A stretch of 64,000 nt of DNA from an uncultured Bacteroidales bacterium (GTDB lineage: Bacteria > Bacteroidota > Bacteroidia > Bacteroidales > UBA932): the NCBI GenBank assembly GCA_944322565.1, contig CALUPG010000002.1, positions 62,001 to 126,000 on the forward strand. Direction: 5' to 3'. The position numbers and the translations under genes are program-made. This document shows, one piece after another, positions 1 through 7,658 of this stretch (within the stretch, counting starts at the first letter, position 1; every line of letters begins with the position of its first letter). Under the pieces are notes generated by a model. The model was not told the DNA's origin. It saw nothing but the letters and a program-made list of their open reading frames with translations, and searched no databases.

Positions 1-36
1 AATAACTTATCTTCCGCAACACATTTTTGCGGGCTG

Positions 37-66
37 CAAATATACGATTAATTTTTTAATATTCAA
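37..66 (-). promoter_or_regulatory. Bacteroides-type promoter for a gene beyond the left edge
   Basis: Read on the minus strand, a TTG (66-64) lies exactly 19 bases before TATATTTG (44-37), matching the -33/-7 arrangement of Bacteroidota primary-sigma promoters. It points left, away from the DUF4249 gene that ends at 89, so it probably serves a gene outside the window. The remaining bases 1-88 are AT-rich and hold no coding frame I can support. Confidence 0.5.
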
Positions 67-88
67 TATTTTGTGAAAACATTTTTCT

Positions 89-961
89 TCACTTCGGAAT
101 TACCCTCATTTCGGCATCTGCACCATAGCCGCACCAGATGCCGAGCCCTCCGGAGATATTGCTGCGGATATTTGAACTTGACGGAAAAAGGATTCCCGTG
201 CCGATTGTGACGGCATTCTCATAGTCGCTCCAGAAATTGAAACCTTCCTCCGGAAGCTGCGTCAGTTTCACATAGACGGAGTCCCCTCTGTTGAAAAACG
301 GGGAGTAATCTCCTGCATCAAGCTGCCGGAACGGCCGGCTTACGGTTATCGTCCCTATATTGTCCCCGGAGAAGACCTCATCGCTGACAGTGCCCAGAAA
401 TGAAGAACCATACCTGCTGCCGCCCGGCGTCACCCGAGAGAACACCTTATAGAAATTTTTCTCGGACGGATTGTCTCTGAAAGAAATACGTATCGCATAC
501 AGAGTGTCGCTTTCCTCGCTCTGTTCAACAACAATGTCATCTATAGGGACAGATTCCGGAATCCATGTTTCCGCAGACAATGTCCGCCCGGAATATTCAA
601 CTTTCAAAGTATAATGTTTCCCCGCTTCGCCGCGGATTTCAGAGCCGGTGTAAATGAAAGGAGGAAAATACTTGGCGTCAACTCTTCCGACAAGAATCTC
701 TTCATGCTCGCCGTCACTCACTGTAACTTTTGCCCAGCGGACGGGAATATCTGTTGCATTCCCCGTCCCGACGCCAATCCCCATCGTCTGCGTAAGAATC
801 ACATTGGCAAAAAAGCCTTCTTCTATCCACCCTTCCACGGCTATCTGCGGCTCATACCCGCTGCCGATATTTTTCCATTCCGGCTCACAGGAAAAAAGTG
901 CCACAAGCGCAAGAACGGCAGCAGAAAATGCATATCCATTATTATTCAGACCTAACTTCAT
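89..961 (-). CDS. DUF4249 family lipoprotein
   Basis: A 290-residue exported protein. The N-terminus has a hydrophobic signal ending in a lipobox-like LFSC at about residue 25, so it is probably an outer-membrane lipoprotein. The body is beta-rich and resembles DUF4249, a Bacteroidota family usually encoded directly after a small TonB-dependent receptor. That is the arrangement here: it starts 14 bases after the receptor gene ends and is presumably co-transcribed. The family role is not established; a partner or plug-associated component of the receptor is an inference from gene order. Assignment rests on recalled family features (an early Ig-like strand pattern, IAVEGWI-type opening) rather than on a search. 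Confidence 0.75.
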   Translation of the reverse strand: MKLGLNNNGYAFSAAVLALVALFSCEPEWKNIGSGYEPQIAVEGWIEEGFFANVILTQTMGIGVGTGNATDIPVRWAKVTVSDGEHEEILVGRVDAKYFPPFIYTGSEIRGEAGKHYTLKVEYSGRTLSAETWIPESVPIDDIVVEQSEESDTLYAIRISFRDNPSEKNFYKVFSRVTPGGSRYGSSFLGTVSDEVFSGDNIGTITVSRPFRQLDAGDYSPFFNRGDSVYVKLTQLPEEGFNFWSDYENAVTIGTGILFPSSSNIRSNISGGLGIWCGYGADAEMRVIPK

Positions 962-975
962 TGCATCTCAAGATT

Positions 976-3042
976 TCAGAATTTGAAGACATAGCCCAGG
1001 GACGGCAGAAGACGATAGAACGAGATTCCCTCCTGAGAAATCTCCACTGTATTGTCATGCTCGTCATAATTCACTTTCACATCCATAAATATCGGATTGC
1101 TCCTGGCATAGACATTATACAGGGAAAGATTGAAAGAATGCCTGCAACGGCCTTTCTGCCGGAGATGCCAGGTTGCCGAGAGATCCAGCCTGTGATAATC
1201 AGGCATACGGCTCCCGTTCCTGTCCCCGTATTCAGACAGCACATTCTCCCCGACAATATACACTGATACCGGCATAGTAAAAGGCTGGCCTGAAGCATAT
1301 ACGAACACCGCCGAAAGCTCCAGCCGGCTGACAGGGCTGTATGTGGCGACAACAGACAGATTATGTCTCCTGTCGTGTTTCGAGGGAAATGGCCTGCCGC
1401 CTGCTATCTCAGGAAAACTTCTTGTCGCCCAGCCCAAAGTATAGCTCACCCAGCCTGTCACCCGCCCGTAGTTCTTTTTGAACATAAATTCCGCACCGTA
1501 ATTCTGTCCTGTTCCAGCCAGAAGATGGTCCCCGACAATATACTCACGGTTGACCATATCAAAGAAATTCCCGTCAAACTCAAGCTGCCCGGACAATTTC
1601 TTGTAATAAAGTTCCGCACTGTACTCAAACATTCCGTCTCCGGGCGCATGGAAAATCCCTGCAGTCACCGAATGCGCTGTCTGCGGCCGGACTTGTGACG
1701 ATGCCGGCATCCAAAAATCAACCGGAAGTCCGATTCCGGAGACAGCCACCTGATTGACATATTGACTCTGAAGAGAATAGGAAGTGATGACCCGCAGGTT
1801 GGGGGCGGCATCCCAGCTCAGGGACACTCTCGGTTCAGGACAAGAATAGAAAACAGGCGCACCTGAGGCCGGCGGCTGCAGGCAGAAACTGTATCTCAGT
1901 CCTATGTCGGCTGATACCGCACCGGGTACAATATCAGCCGAATATCCGGCAAATGCCCCGAATTCATGAGTCCTGTATTCCGGCACTTCCGGGGCGTCTC
2001 TCCCATAAAGATTTTCAATGACAGGATATTGCACTGCGACATCATGGAATGTATAGAAGATTCCAGCCGAAAGTTTTCCGTAAGGAAGATTCATGCCGAC
2101 ACTTCCCCTGTAACCCAGGTCCATGAGGTGCGAGGGAAGCGACATCGAGGCCCCGGCCTGCCTGATACCGAAATCATTACCATTCCTGGAGAAAAATATG
2201 GCATGTCTCATGTCCGCCCTGCCGTTCAGTCCGGAATCCCATGAAAGTGACGCCGCAGCATTGCTCCATGCCATTTTAGCCCGCGCCTGATATGAAAGAT
2301 ACGAGAAATCGGCCCGGTCCTTTCCATAATACATACTGAGCCTGATATTGTTGTCCTCGTCAGGACAATATGTCCATGTCGCATTATAATCCTGAAATCC
2401 GTAATCTGGGGTAAATTGGCCGGACACGGAGAGCCGTGAGATTATATAACCCATATATGTTCCCCTTCCGGACACATAGACGGCAGACTTTTTCCCCAAC
2501 GGGACGCCGACTGTTCCTTGCGAGGAAATCAGCCCCACATTCAGAGAGCCCGTCACTGTCTCCGGGATATCTGTCCGGGACGAGATGTCTATCACAGGGC
2601 CGAGTCTTCCTCCGAACTCAGGAGAAATGCCTGATTTGTATAAATCTGCTCCGGCAAGGTGATCTCCGTTGAATATGGAATAAAAGCCCATAAGATGACT
2701 CGGGCTATAGATTGGGGCGCCGTCAAGCAGCACGAGGTTGTGGCCGGAATCATTGCCCCTGATATATATGCCGGCATCGGCTTCCCCGGAAACCTGTATC
2801 CCCGGCATCAGCTGCAGAGTCTTGAAAAGGTCATTCGCCCCCATGAATTTCGGAAGATTGCCAAGTCCTTCCGGACTAATGGACAACTCTCCTTTCAGGA
2901 GACCGGCAATCGGCTTATGTCCGGATGCTGCAGTTACAACGGCTGCCGTATCTATTGACTCCTCCTTAAGAGCCTGCGCCGACCCGCAGAGCGGGCAGGC
3001 GGCAGCCATTGCCGCCAGTACTATTTTCATCAAATGAGACAT
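976..3042 (-). CDS. small TonB-dependent outer-membrane receptor
   Basis: A 688-residue outer-membrane receptor. A signal peptide ends near GSAQ (about residue 23). A TonB plug domain follows (about 60-165), with the usual plug signatures LMPGIQV, IYIRG and VLLDGAPIY. The rest is a beta-barrel rich in alternating aromatic residues ending in a terminal aromatic (YVFKF). It lacks the N-terminal carboxypeptidase-regulatory-like domain of SusC proteins, which is usual for receptors paired with DUF4249 lipoproteins. Start: ATG at 3042, with an in-frame alternative at 3030 that gives an equally good signal peptide. The substrate cannot be told from the sequence; iron chelates, cofactors or peptides are all possible. 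It is the first gene of a two-gene unit with DUF4249 and is divergent from the gene at 3133. Confidence 0.85.
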   Translation of the reverse strand: MSHLMKIVLAAMAAACPLCGSAQALKEESIDTAAVVTAASGHKPIAGLLKGELSISPEGLGNLPKFMGANDLFKTLQLMPGIQVSGEADAGIYIRGNDSGHNLVLLDGAPIYSPSHLMGFYSIFNGDHLAGADLYKSGISPEFGGRLGPVIDISSRTDIPETVTGSLNVGLISSQGTVGVPLGKKSAVYVSGRGTYMGYIISRLSVSGQFTPDYGFQDYNATWTYCPDEDNNIRLSMYYGKDRADFSYLSYQARAKMAWSNAAASLSWDSGLNGRADMRHAIFFSRNGNDFGIRQAGASMSLPSHLMDLGYRGSVGMNLPYGKLSAGIFYTFHDVAVQYPVIENLYGRDAPEVPEYRTHEFGAFAGYSADIVPGAVSADIGLRYSFCLQPPASGAPVFYSCPEPRVSLSWDAAPNLRVITSYSLQSQYVNQVAVSGIGLPVDFWMPASSQVRPQTAHSVTAGIFHAPGDGMFEYSAELYYKKLSGQLEFDGNFFDMVNREYIVGDHLLAGTGQNYGAEFMFKKNYGRVTGWVSYTLGWATRSFPEIAGGRPFPSKHDRRHNLSVVATYSPVSRLELSAVFVYASGQPFTMPVSVYIVGENVLSEYGDRNGSRMPDYHRLDLSATWHLRQKGRCRHSFNLSLYNVYARSNPIFMDVKVNYDEHDNTVEISQEGISFYRLLPSLGYVFKF

Positions 3043-3061
3043 ATTATCAAAGCAGCAGATG

Positions 3062-3069
3062 CAAAAATA
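3062..3069 (-). promoter_or_regulatory. -7 element for the TonB receptor/DUF4249 unit
   Basis: TATTTTTG on the minus strand fits TAnnTTTG and lies 20 bases before the receptor ATG. No clear -33 TTG is seen at the right spacing. Confidence 0.4.
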
Positions 3070-3096
3070 TATATTTCACTTATAATTAAAAAGGAT

Positions 3097-3104
3097 TATA
3101 TTTG
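3097..3104 (+). promoter_or_regulatory. -7 element for the lipoprotein gene at 3133
   Basis: TATATTTG matches TAnnTTTG and lies 28 bases before ATG 3133. It also rules against the upstream in-frame start at 3034, which would lie before the transcription start. Confidence 0.5.
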
Positions 3105-3132
3105 TAACCGACTAATTTCAAACATCCAAGAC

Positions 3133-4455
3133 ATGAAACTTTTCATGAAATTATTCGCCCTGGCGGCCATGTCAGCCGCCGTGGCATCCTGCGACGACAC
3201 GACCGGCTCAGGCAGCGGAAAGCCGCTGACTCCTGACGAAAACAAAGCAAAACTCGATCAGGTCGGATCTGAAATAATCAGCCTTGTCAATCCGGACAAC
3301 CATGAGGATTTCTGCCGTGCTGTTGACAAATTCATCGAATATGCAGACGAAGGAAACCTCGGCAGCACAATTGACGAAGTCAACCCGACGGCCATCATGG
3401 CTTCAATGCTCACATCCCTGAGAGATGCCGCGACAAAGGGGGATATCAGCGCAATGATGACAAAAGCAATTGTCAAGGACTATGTATACCGGATCAGGGA
3501 TTATTACGGAATCTATGAATATGACTTGTCATCAAAAAGCTGGAAATATACCGGGGATGACTCAAAGATGGAATTCCGGTACAGCTTTGACGGAAAGACT
3601 GTCACGGCAACCGCCGCTGTGCCAAAGGACGCATCCCTATACCTTATATCATTTACAGACAGCTGGTATGACGATTATGAGGGAGAACAGCATGAGGACA
3701 TCTATACGGTGGAAATCCCGGAAAAGACCTCTTTCAGCGTCATGCAAGACGGCACAAGGCTCGCATCGGCAGTCATCAATGTGGATTACAGAAAAGGAAG
3801 CCATGCAAATGTAGATATCACATACTCCGTTACGGACATGAACGGAGACATTGACATTGACCTTACGGATTCGGATGGCCATGCGGAATTTTCATTCAAC
3901 ATCGGAAGCAGAAATCTCGCATACGGGCACACTGATTTCAGCGGATACAAGATGACGGATCCGGATCATGTCGTCAACGAGACAGAGAATACAGTCGGTA
4001 CAGCCGAGGCGGAGACAGTCATTCTTGACGAAGTGAGAATCTATGGCAAATGCAGCAATGTATCGGAATATATCAAGGAAGAAGACGAACTCTACGATAT
4101 ATTTTATGCCCAGTTCGGATACGACTATTATTGGAGCGAAGAATATAATAAAGCCTATTGCGACCTTTTCAACGAATCATTCACAGCCGAGCTCTCCTAC
4201 CTTCCCGGCAAAACAAAAGTTGCCTCCCTGCTTTTGAGGCCATATTTCAATCCTGATACAGGGGACTGGGATTCCCAGATGGGTACATATACGGGAGGCT
4301 ACGATTATGAGCCTGTAATCCAATTTGAAAGCGACGAATCCATTGTCAGCATTGAAAGCTATTTCTCCGAGACAAACTTCGGACATCTTGTAGATTCCGT
4401 AGAGGACCTCGCTGAAATTTATAAAGGCTACTTCCCTTATTGCTTCGGAGAATAA
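3133..4455 (+). CDS. exported lipoprotein of unknown function
   Basis: A 440-residue protein that I do not recognise. The start at 3133 gives a clean lipoprotein signal (MKLF...AAVASC, Cys at about residue 20) followed by a short Gly/Ser linker; the longer frame from 3034 would begin upstream of the promoter. The first third is helical and acidic. The second half is rich in aspartate, tyrosine and aromatic residues, with predicted beta structure and many short acidic runs, which would suit a secreted calcium-stabilised or adhesin-like fold. There is no recognised catalytic motif. It is followed after 51 bases by another exported protein gene on the same strand, so the two may form an operon. 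The divergent neighbour is a TonB-dependent receptor, which may or may not be related. Confidence 0.7.
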   Translation: MKLFMKLFALAAMSAAVASCDDTTGSGSGKPLTPDENKAKLDQVGSEIISLVNPDNHEDFCRAVDKFIEYADEGNLGSTIDEVNPTAIMASMLTSLRDAATKGDISAMMTKAIVKDYVYRIRDYYGIYEYDLSSKSWKYTGDDSKMEFRYSFDGKTVTATAAVPKDASLYLISFTDSWYDDYEGEQHEDIYTVEIPEKTSFSVMQDGTRLASAVINVDYRKGSHANVDITYSVTDMNGDIDIDLTDSDGHAEFSFNIGSRNLAYGHTDFSGYKMTDPDHVVNETENTVGTAEAETVILDEVRIYGKCSNVSEYIKEEDELYDIFYAQFGYDYYWSEEYNKAYCDLFNESFTAELSYLPGKTKVASLLLRPYFNPDTGDWDSQMGTYTGGYDYEPVIQFESDESIVSIESYFSETNFGHLVDSVEDLAEIYKGYFPYCFGE

Positions 4456-4506
4456 TCGGACGGGATGAAAGCCCCCACGAAATATTAACCCTTTAAAACC
4501 ACTTTT

Positions 4507-5142
4507 ATGAAAAAATTCCTGATTGCCGCCGCCTTCCTGTTCGTCGGCGGACTCGCATTCGGCCAGACCATCGTGGTGAAATCCGGTGATTTGTCAATTC
4601 TCAAGACTCCAGGTGTCTATGCCACTGTCGATGTCGACTGGTCTGCGACAAAAATTGACGGCATGCCTGTCAATGAATATGTTAAGACGCGAAGCGAAGG
4701 TGCCCAGATGTCGTGGGAATCAGACAATGAGAACATGAAGAGCATGTTCTTCGGCATTTTCACCAAAAAGAACAAAAAAGGAGTCCAGGGAGTACTTGAA
4801 TTTAATGTCGGCAATGAAATTACCTATATGTCTGTAGGGAAAACCCTCCAGAAGGTAGACCCTTCACTTGTAAAATACCGTATCACAATCAAGCCGGAAG
4901 TGATGACTCTCGGCAATGTCGGAGGAATGTTCGTTCCGTTCAGCACGACTGCCGGAGGGGCAACTATGACAGGCACACTGGAAATCTCCGATTTTACGAC
5001 AGGAGAAGTCCTGTGCTCTGTCAACATAGTGGATTTCCAGGGAATGAACGGATATACAGAGGCCGACAGGAAGAATATGGTATTCTATGGAATTGCCGCC
5101 GACCTCTGCAAAATGATCAAGAAAGGAGCATCCGCAAATTAA
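4507..5142 (+). CDS. secreted protein of unknown function
   Basis: A 211-residue protein with a standard signal peptide (MKKFLIAAAFLF...AFGQ, cleavage near residue 19) and no lipobox. The mature part is predominantly beta with a central KKNKKG basic stretch. It carries a pattern seen in several uncharacterised Bacteroidales periplasmic proteins, but I cannot name a family. It lies 51 bases after the lipoprotein gene on the same strand with no obvious promoter or terminator between them, so co-transcription is likely. It converges with yqeY, whose stop is 15 bases away. Confidence 0.7.
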   Translation: MKKFLIAAAFLFVGGLAFGQTIVVKSGDLSILKTPGVYATVDVDWSATKIDGMPVNEYVKTRSEGAQMSWESDNENMKSMFFGIFTKKNKKGVQGVLEFNVGNEITYMSVGKTLQKVDPSLVKYRITIKPEVMTLGNVGGMFVPFSTTAGGATMTGTLEISDFTTGEVLCSVNIVDFQGMNGYTEADRKNMVFYGIAADLCKMIKKGASAN

Positions 5143-5157
5143 CCCTCATATTGCAGT

Positions 5158-5607
5158 TCAGGAAAGGAGCCTCCTGACGATGGTGGAGACAAGCCGCCCG
5201 TCAGCCTGGCCGGCAAGACGCTTGGTGGCAACGCCCATGACCTTGCCCATGTCCGACAGCTTCGAGGCTCCGACCTCTGCAATGATTGCCTTGAGTTCGG
5301 CCTCTACTTCCGCCTCGCCGAGCTGCTTCGGAAGATATACTTCCATCGCGGATGCCTCGGCAAGTTCGTTTTCCGCCAGTTCCGGACGGTTCTGCTGAGT
5401 GTATATCCCGGCGCTTTCCTTGCGCTGCTTCACAAGTTTCTGGATTATCCTGATGATGTCGGCATCCGACACTTCTCCATTTCCTCCCTCGGATGTCTTC
5501 GCAAGGAGAATGGCTGCCTTTATTCCGCGAAGGGCGGCCAGGCGTACTGTCTCATGGGCTTTCATGGCAGCAACCATGTCAGCCTGAATCTGTTTCTCAA
5601 GTTCCAT
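5158..5607 (-). CDS. yqeY: YqeY/GatB-like domain protein
   Basis: A 149-residue protein matching the YqeY family: a helical N-terminal part and a C-terminal domain related to the tRNA-binding tail of the GatB amidotransferase subunit. Typical signatures are LAALRGIKAAIL, YLPKQL and MGKVMG. The length is normal for the family. Its role is not firmly known; tRNA-related functions are usually proposed. It is the last gene of the cdaA-to-yqeY minus-strand group and begins 17 bases after manC ends. Confidence 0.9.
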   Translation of the reverse strand: MELEKQIQADMVAAMKAHETVRLAALRGIKAAILLAKTSEGGNGEVSDADIIRIIQKLVKQRKESAGIYTQQNRPELAENELAEASAMEVYLPKQLGEAEVEAELKAIIAEVGASKLSDMGKVMGVATKRLAGQADGRLVSTIVRRLLS

Positions 5608-5624
5608 GATTATATTTGTTTAAA

Positions 5625-6725
5625 TTAACGGAAGTCCTCGTAGTCAGGCATGGCGATGCCGGCTATGAAGTCCTTGAACTCCCTGTTATCCTTCGGACAG
5701 ACGAGGAGCACATCATCGGTGTCGATGACCATATAGTTGTGCAGTCCCTTGATAGCCATGAGCTTGCCATTATTCTTGGAATAGACGAGGAGGTCGCTGT
5801 TGCCGTCGGAGAGCTTTTCGCCCGAGACAAAGGCATTGCCATGATTGTCCTTGCCCTCGTAATGACTGTAGAGAGCTTCCCAGTTGCCTATGTCCGCCCA
5901 GCCGAATCTTGCCGGATAAATCCATGCACAGTCGGTCTTTTCCATCACCCCGTAGTCAATCGAGATTCTGATGCAGTCCGAATATGCCCTGGAGATGAAT
6001 TCCTTCTCTACCGGAGTCCCGAACACATTCTCCCATCCGGAGAAAAGGCGGGTCACTTCCGGAAGATATTTTTCAAGTTCCTGCTTGATGGTCCTGGCGT
6101 TCCACGCAAAGATACCTGCATTCCAGAAAAACTCCCCGCTGTCAAAGAACACTTTGGCAAGGGCAGGGTCCGGCTTCTCCGTGAATGTCTTCACGGGCAT
6201 CGGCTCGTCCTTTTCAAATGCGGCCTTGCCTCCGACAGCCTGAATATACCCGTAGTTGGAGTCCGGCTTTGCAGGACGGATGCCGAGGGTCATAAGCACA
6301 TCGGTACGGGAAGCATAGTCAAGCGCATCAAGGATGGTCGTGCGGAACCGGTCCTCGTCCATGATGAGGTGGTCGGCCGGCGACACAACCATAGTTGCGT
6401 CAGGATTCCTCTTGAGAAGAGAATATGTCGCGTACACAATGCATGGAGCAGTGTCGCGCCCGTATGGTTCAGCAAGAAGATTCTCCGGGAGGAGCTCCGG
6501 AAGCTGTTCCCTTGTCAGGTCATAATAGCGTTCTGTAGTCACCACAATGATGTTCTCCGGCGGAATTATTTTGGCAAACCTTTCATAAGTATACCTGAGG
6601 AATGTCTTTCCGGTGCCGGCGATATCCAGGAACTGTTTCGGACGGGCGGTTCTGCTTATCGGCCAGAATCTCGTGCCTGCGCCTCCCGCCATTATCACGC
6701 AATAATAGTTTGTGTTACTCATCAT
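5625..6725 (-). CDS. manC: mannose-1-phosphate guanylyltransferase
   Basis: A 366-residue nucleotidyltransferase making GDP-mannose from GTP and mannose-1-phosphate, a cytosolic step in supply of mannose and fucose for glycans. The N-terminus carries the nucleotide-binding loop GGAGTRFWPISR followed by the KQFLDIAG motif. Further family motifs are VSPADHLI (about 110), FTEKP and FFWNAGIF. It lacks the C-terminal mannose-6-phosphate isomerase domain of the long bifunctional enzymes, so it is the single-function form. ATG at 6725, with a second Met immediately after. It lies 20 bases after yraN and 17 before yqeY. Confidence 0.93.
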   Translation of the reverse strand: MMSNTNYYCVIMAGGAGTRFWPISRTARPKQFLDIAGTGKTFLRYTYERFAKIIPPENIIVVTTERYYDLTREQLPELLPENLLAEPYGRDTAPCIVYATYSLLKRNPDATMVVSPADHLIMDEDRFRTTILDALDYASRTDVLMTLGIRPAKPDSNYGYIQAVGGKAAFEKDEPMPVKTFTEKPDPALAKVFFDSGEFFWNAGIFAWNARTIKQELEKYLPEVTRLFSGWENVFGTPVEKEFISRAYSDCIRISIDYGVMEKTDCAWIYPARFGWADIGNWEALYSHYEGKDNHGNAFVSGEKLSDGNSDLLVYSKNNGKLMAIKGLHNYMVIDTDDVLLVCPKDNREFKDFIAGIAMPDYEDFR

Positions 6726-6745
6726 TATAATGGTTTACTTTTATT

Positions 6746-7129
6746 TCACATAAAAACAGGAACAAATGCTTCAGGAATATACCGGACCTCCGTATCCCCG
6801 CCCCGGAATATGACCGTAGCCACATCAAAGAAGCATTCCCCGTCCCATTGTCTCTGCCGCAGATACCGCGCCGCGGCCGCTGCAAGCCGCCGCTGCTTCA
6901 CGGGACCGACACTTTCCGAAACATTGCCGGAGACCGGAGAGCGGCGGGTCTTGACTTCGACAAAATGTATACCGTTCCTGTCAAGAGTTACGATATCAAT
7001 CTCAAGATGCCCGCACCTGAAATTCCTCTCAAGTACGCAATGCCCCGACTTAATGAGGAATCTGCACACGATGTCCTCCCCTCGGCGACCTAACCTGCCC
7101 GTCCCTCCCGAATCTCTGTTATTTTCCAT
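6746..7129 (-). CDS. yraN: YraN family protein (UPF0102, endonuclease-like fold)
   Basis: A 127-residue protein of the YraN family, with the restriction-endonuclease-like core: an RRGEDI segment near the N-terminus, then the E-I-D...FVEVKTRR active-site-like motif at about 48-66. The function is not established. I chose the ATG at 7129 because it gives the usual family length; the frame stays open upstream to 7234, but that part is low-complexity and not family-like. The chosen start lies inside the 3' end of the preceding gene (40-base overlap), suggesting translational coupling. Confidence 0.88.
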   Translation of the reverse strand: MENNRDSGGTGRLGRRGEDIVCRFLIKSGHCVLERNFRCGHLEIDIVTLDRNGIHFVEVKTRRSPVSGNVSESVGPVKQRRLAAAAARYLRQRQWDGECFFDVATVIFRGGDTEVRYIPEAFVPVFM

Positions 7130-7593
7130 GCCTCGGCTTCCTCCCCCTCTTCCCGTATTATTTTCAGCCTGGCTGTCCTCTCCAGATTTTCCATGCCCGG
7201 AAGTACAGCCGATATAGTATAATGCACATGACATCTGCCGTCCCTGCCTCTGTCTATGCCATTGACAATTATGACGGTGCTGTCAATGATTCTCGCTGCG
7301 GCAGCCATGACGGAGGAGTCCCGGGACTGGCTTTCCTCCCATGCGCTGCGGAATCCGGAGATATATTTCTCCATGTCTTCACCGTCTGTCATGCCGGAGG
7401 CTTCTTCCCATCGTCCGGCAAGCAGCATCCGGTTGAAGGCCTCTACTGCCTGTCCTGGAGTCAGGTCGCTGTCACCATCCGCATTTCCCAATCCGGACAC
7501 AGCCCGGATGACAACACCGGCAAGCCCGAGCACAAGCACCGGGGCGACAACCATTGCTATCCGTCTCAACCTGTCTACACCATTGATTTTCAT
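7090..7593 (-). CDS. DUF4878-like membrane-anchored protein
   Basis: A 167-residue protein with one N-terminal membrane segment (about residues 12-31, IAMVVAPVLVLGLAGVV) and an extracytoplasmic part beginning TPGQAVEAFNRMLLAGRWEEA. That opening and the cystatin/NTF2-like alpha-beta pattern resemble DUF4878 and related lumazine-binding-like domains. There is no catalytic motif. It sits between mutS2 and yraN in the minus-strand group and overlaps yraN by 40 bases. The assignment is by pattern only. Confidence 0.65.
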   Translation of the reverse strand: MKINGVDRLRRIAMVVAPVLVLGLAGVVIRAVSGLGNADGDSDLTPGQAVEAFNRMLLAGRWEEASGMTDGEDMEKYISGFRSAWEESQSRDSSVMAAAARIIDSTVIIVNGIDRGRDGRCHVHYTISAVLPGMENLERTARLKIIREEGEEAEAWKITEIREGRAG

Positions 7594-7658
7594 CTTATAC
7601 TATTCATTTTCCGTTTCTTTCCTTCCGCTCCGGGCAATTTGAGCCAAGCCATTGCCAT

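Noticed and set aside
5616..7217. 533-residue open frame on the plus strand.
   Set aside because: It is antisense to manC and yraN, which have clear family motifs; the frame has no recognisable domain.
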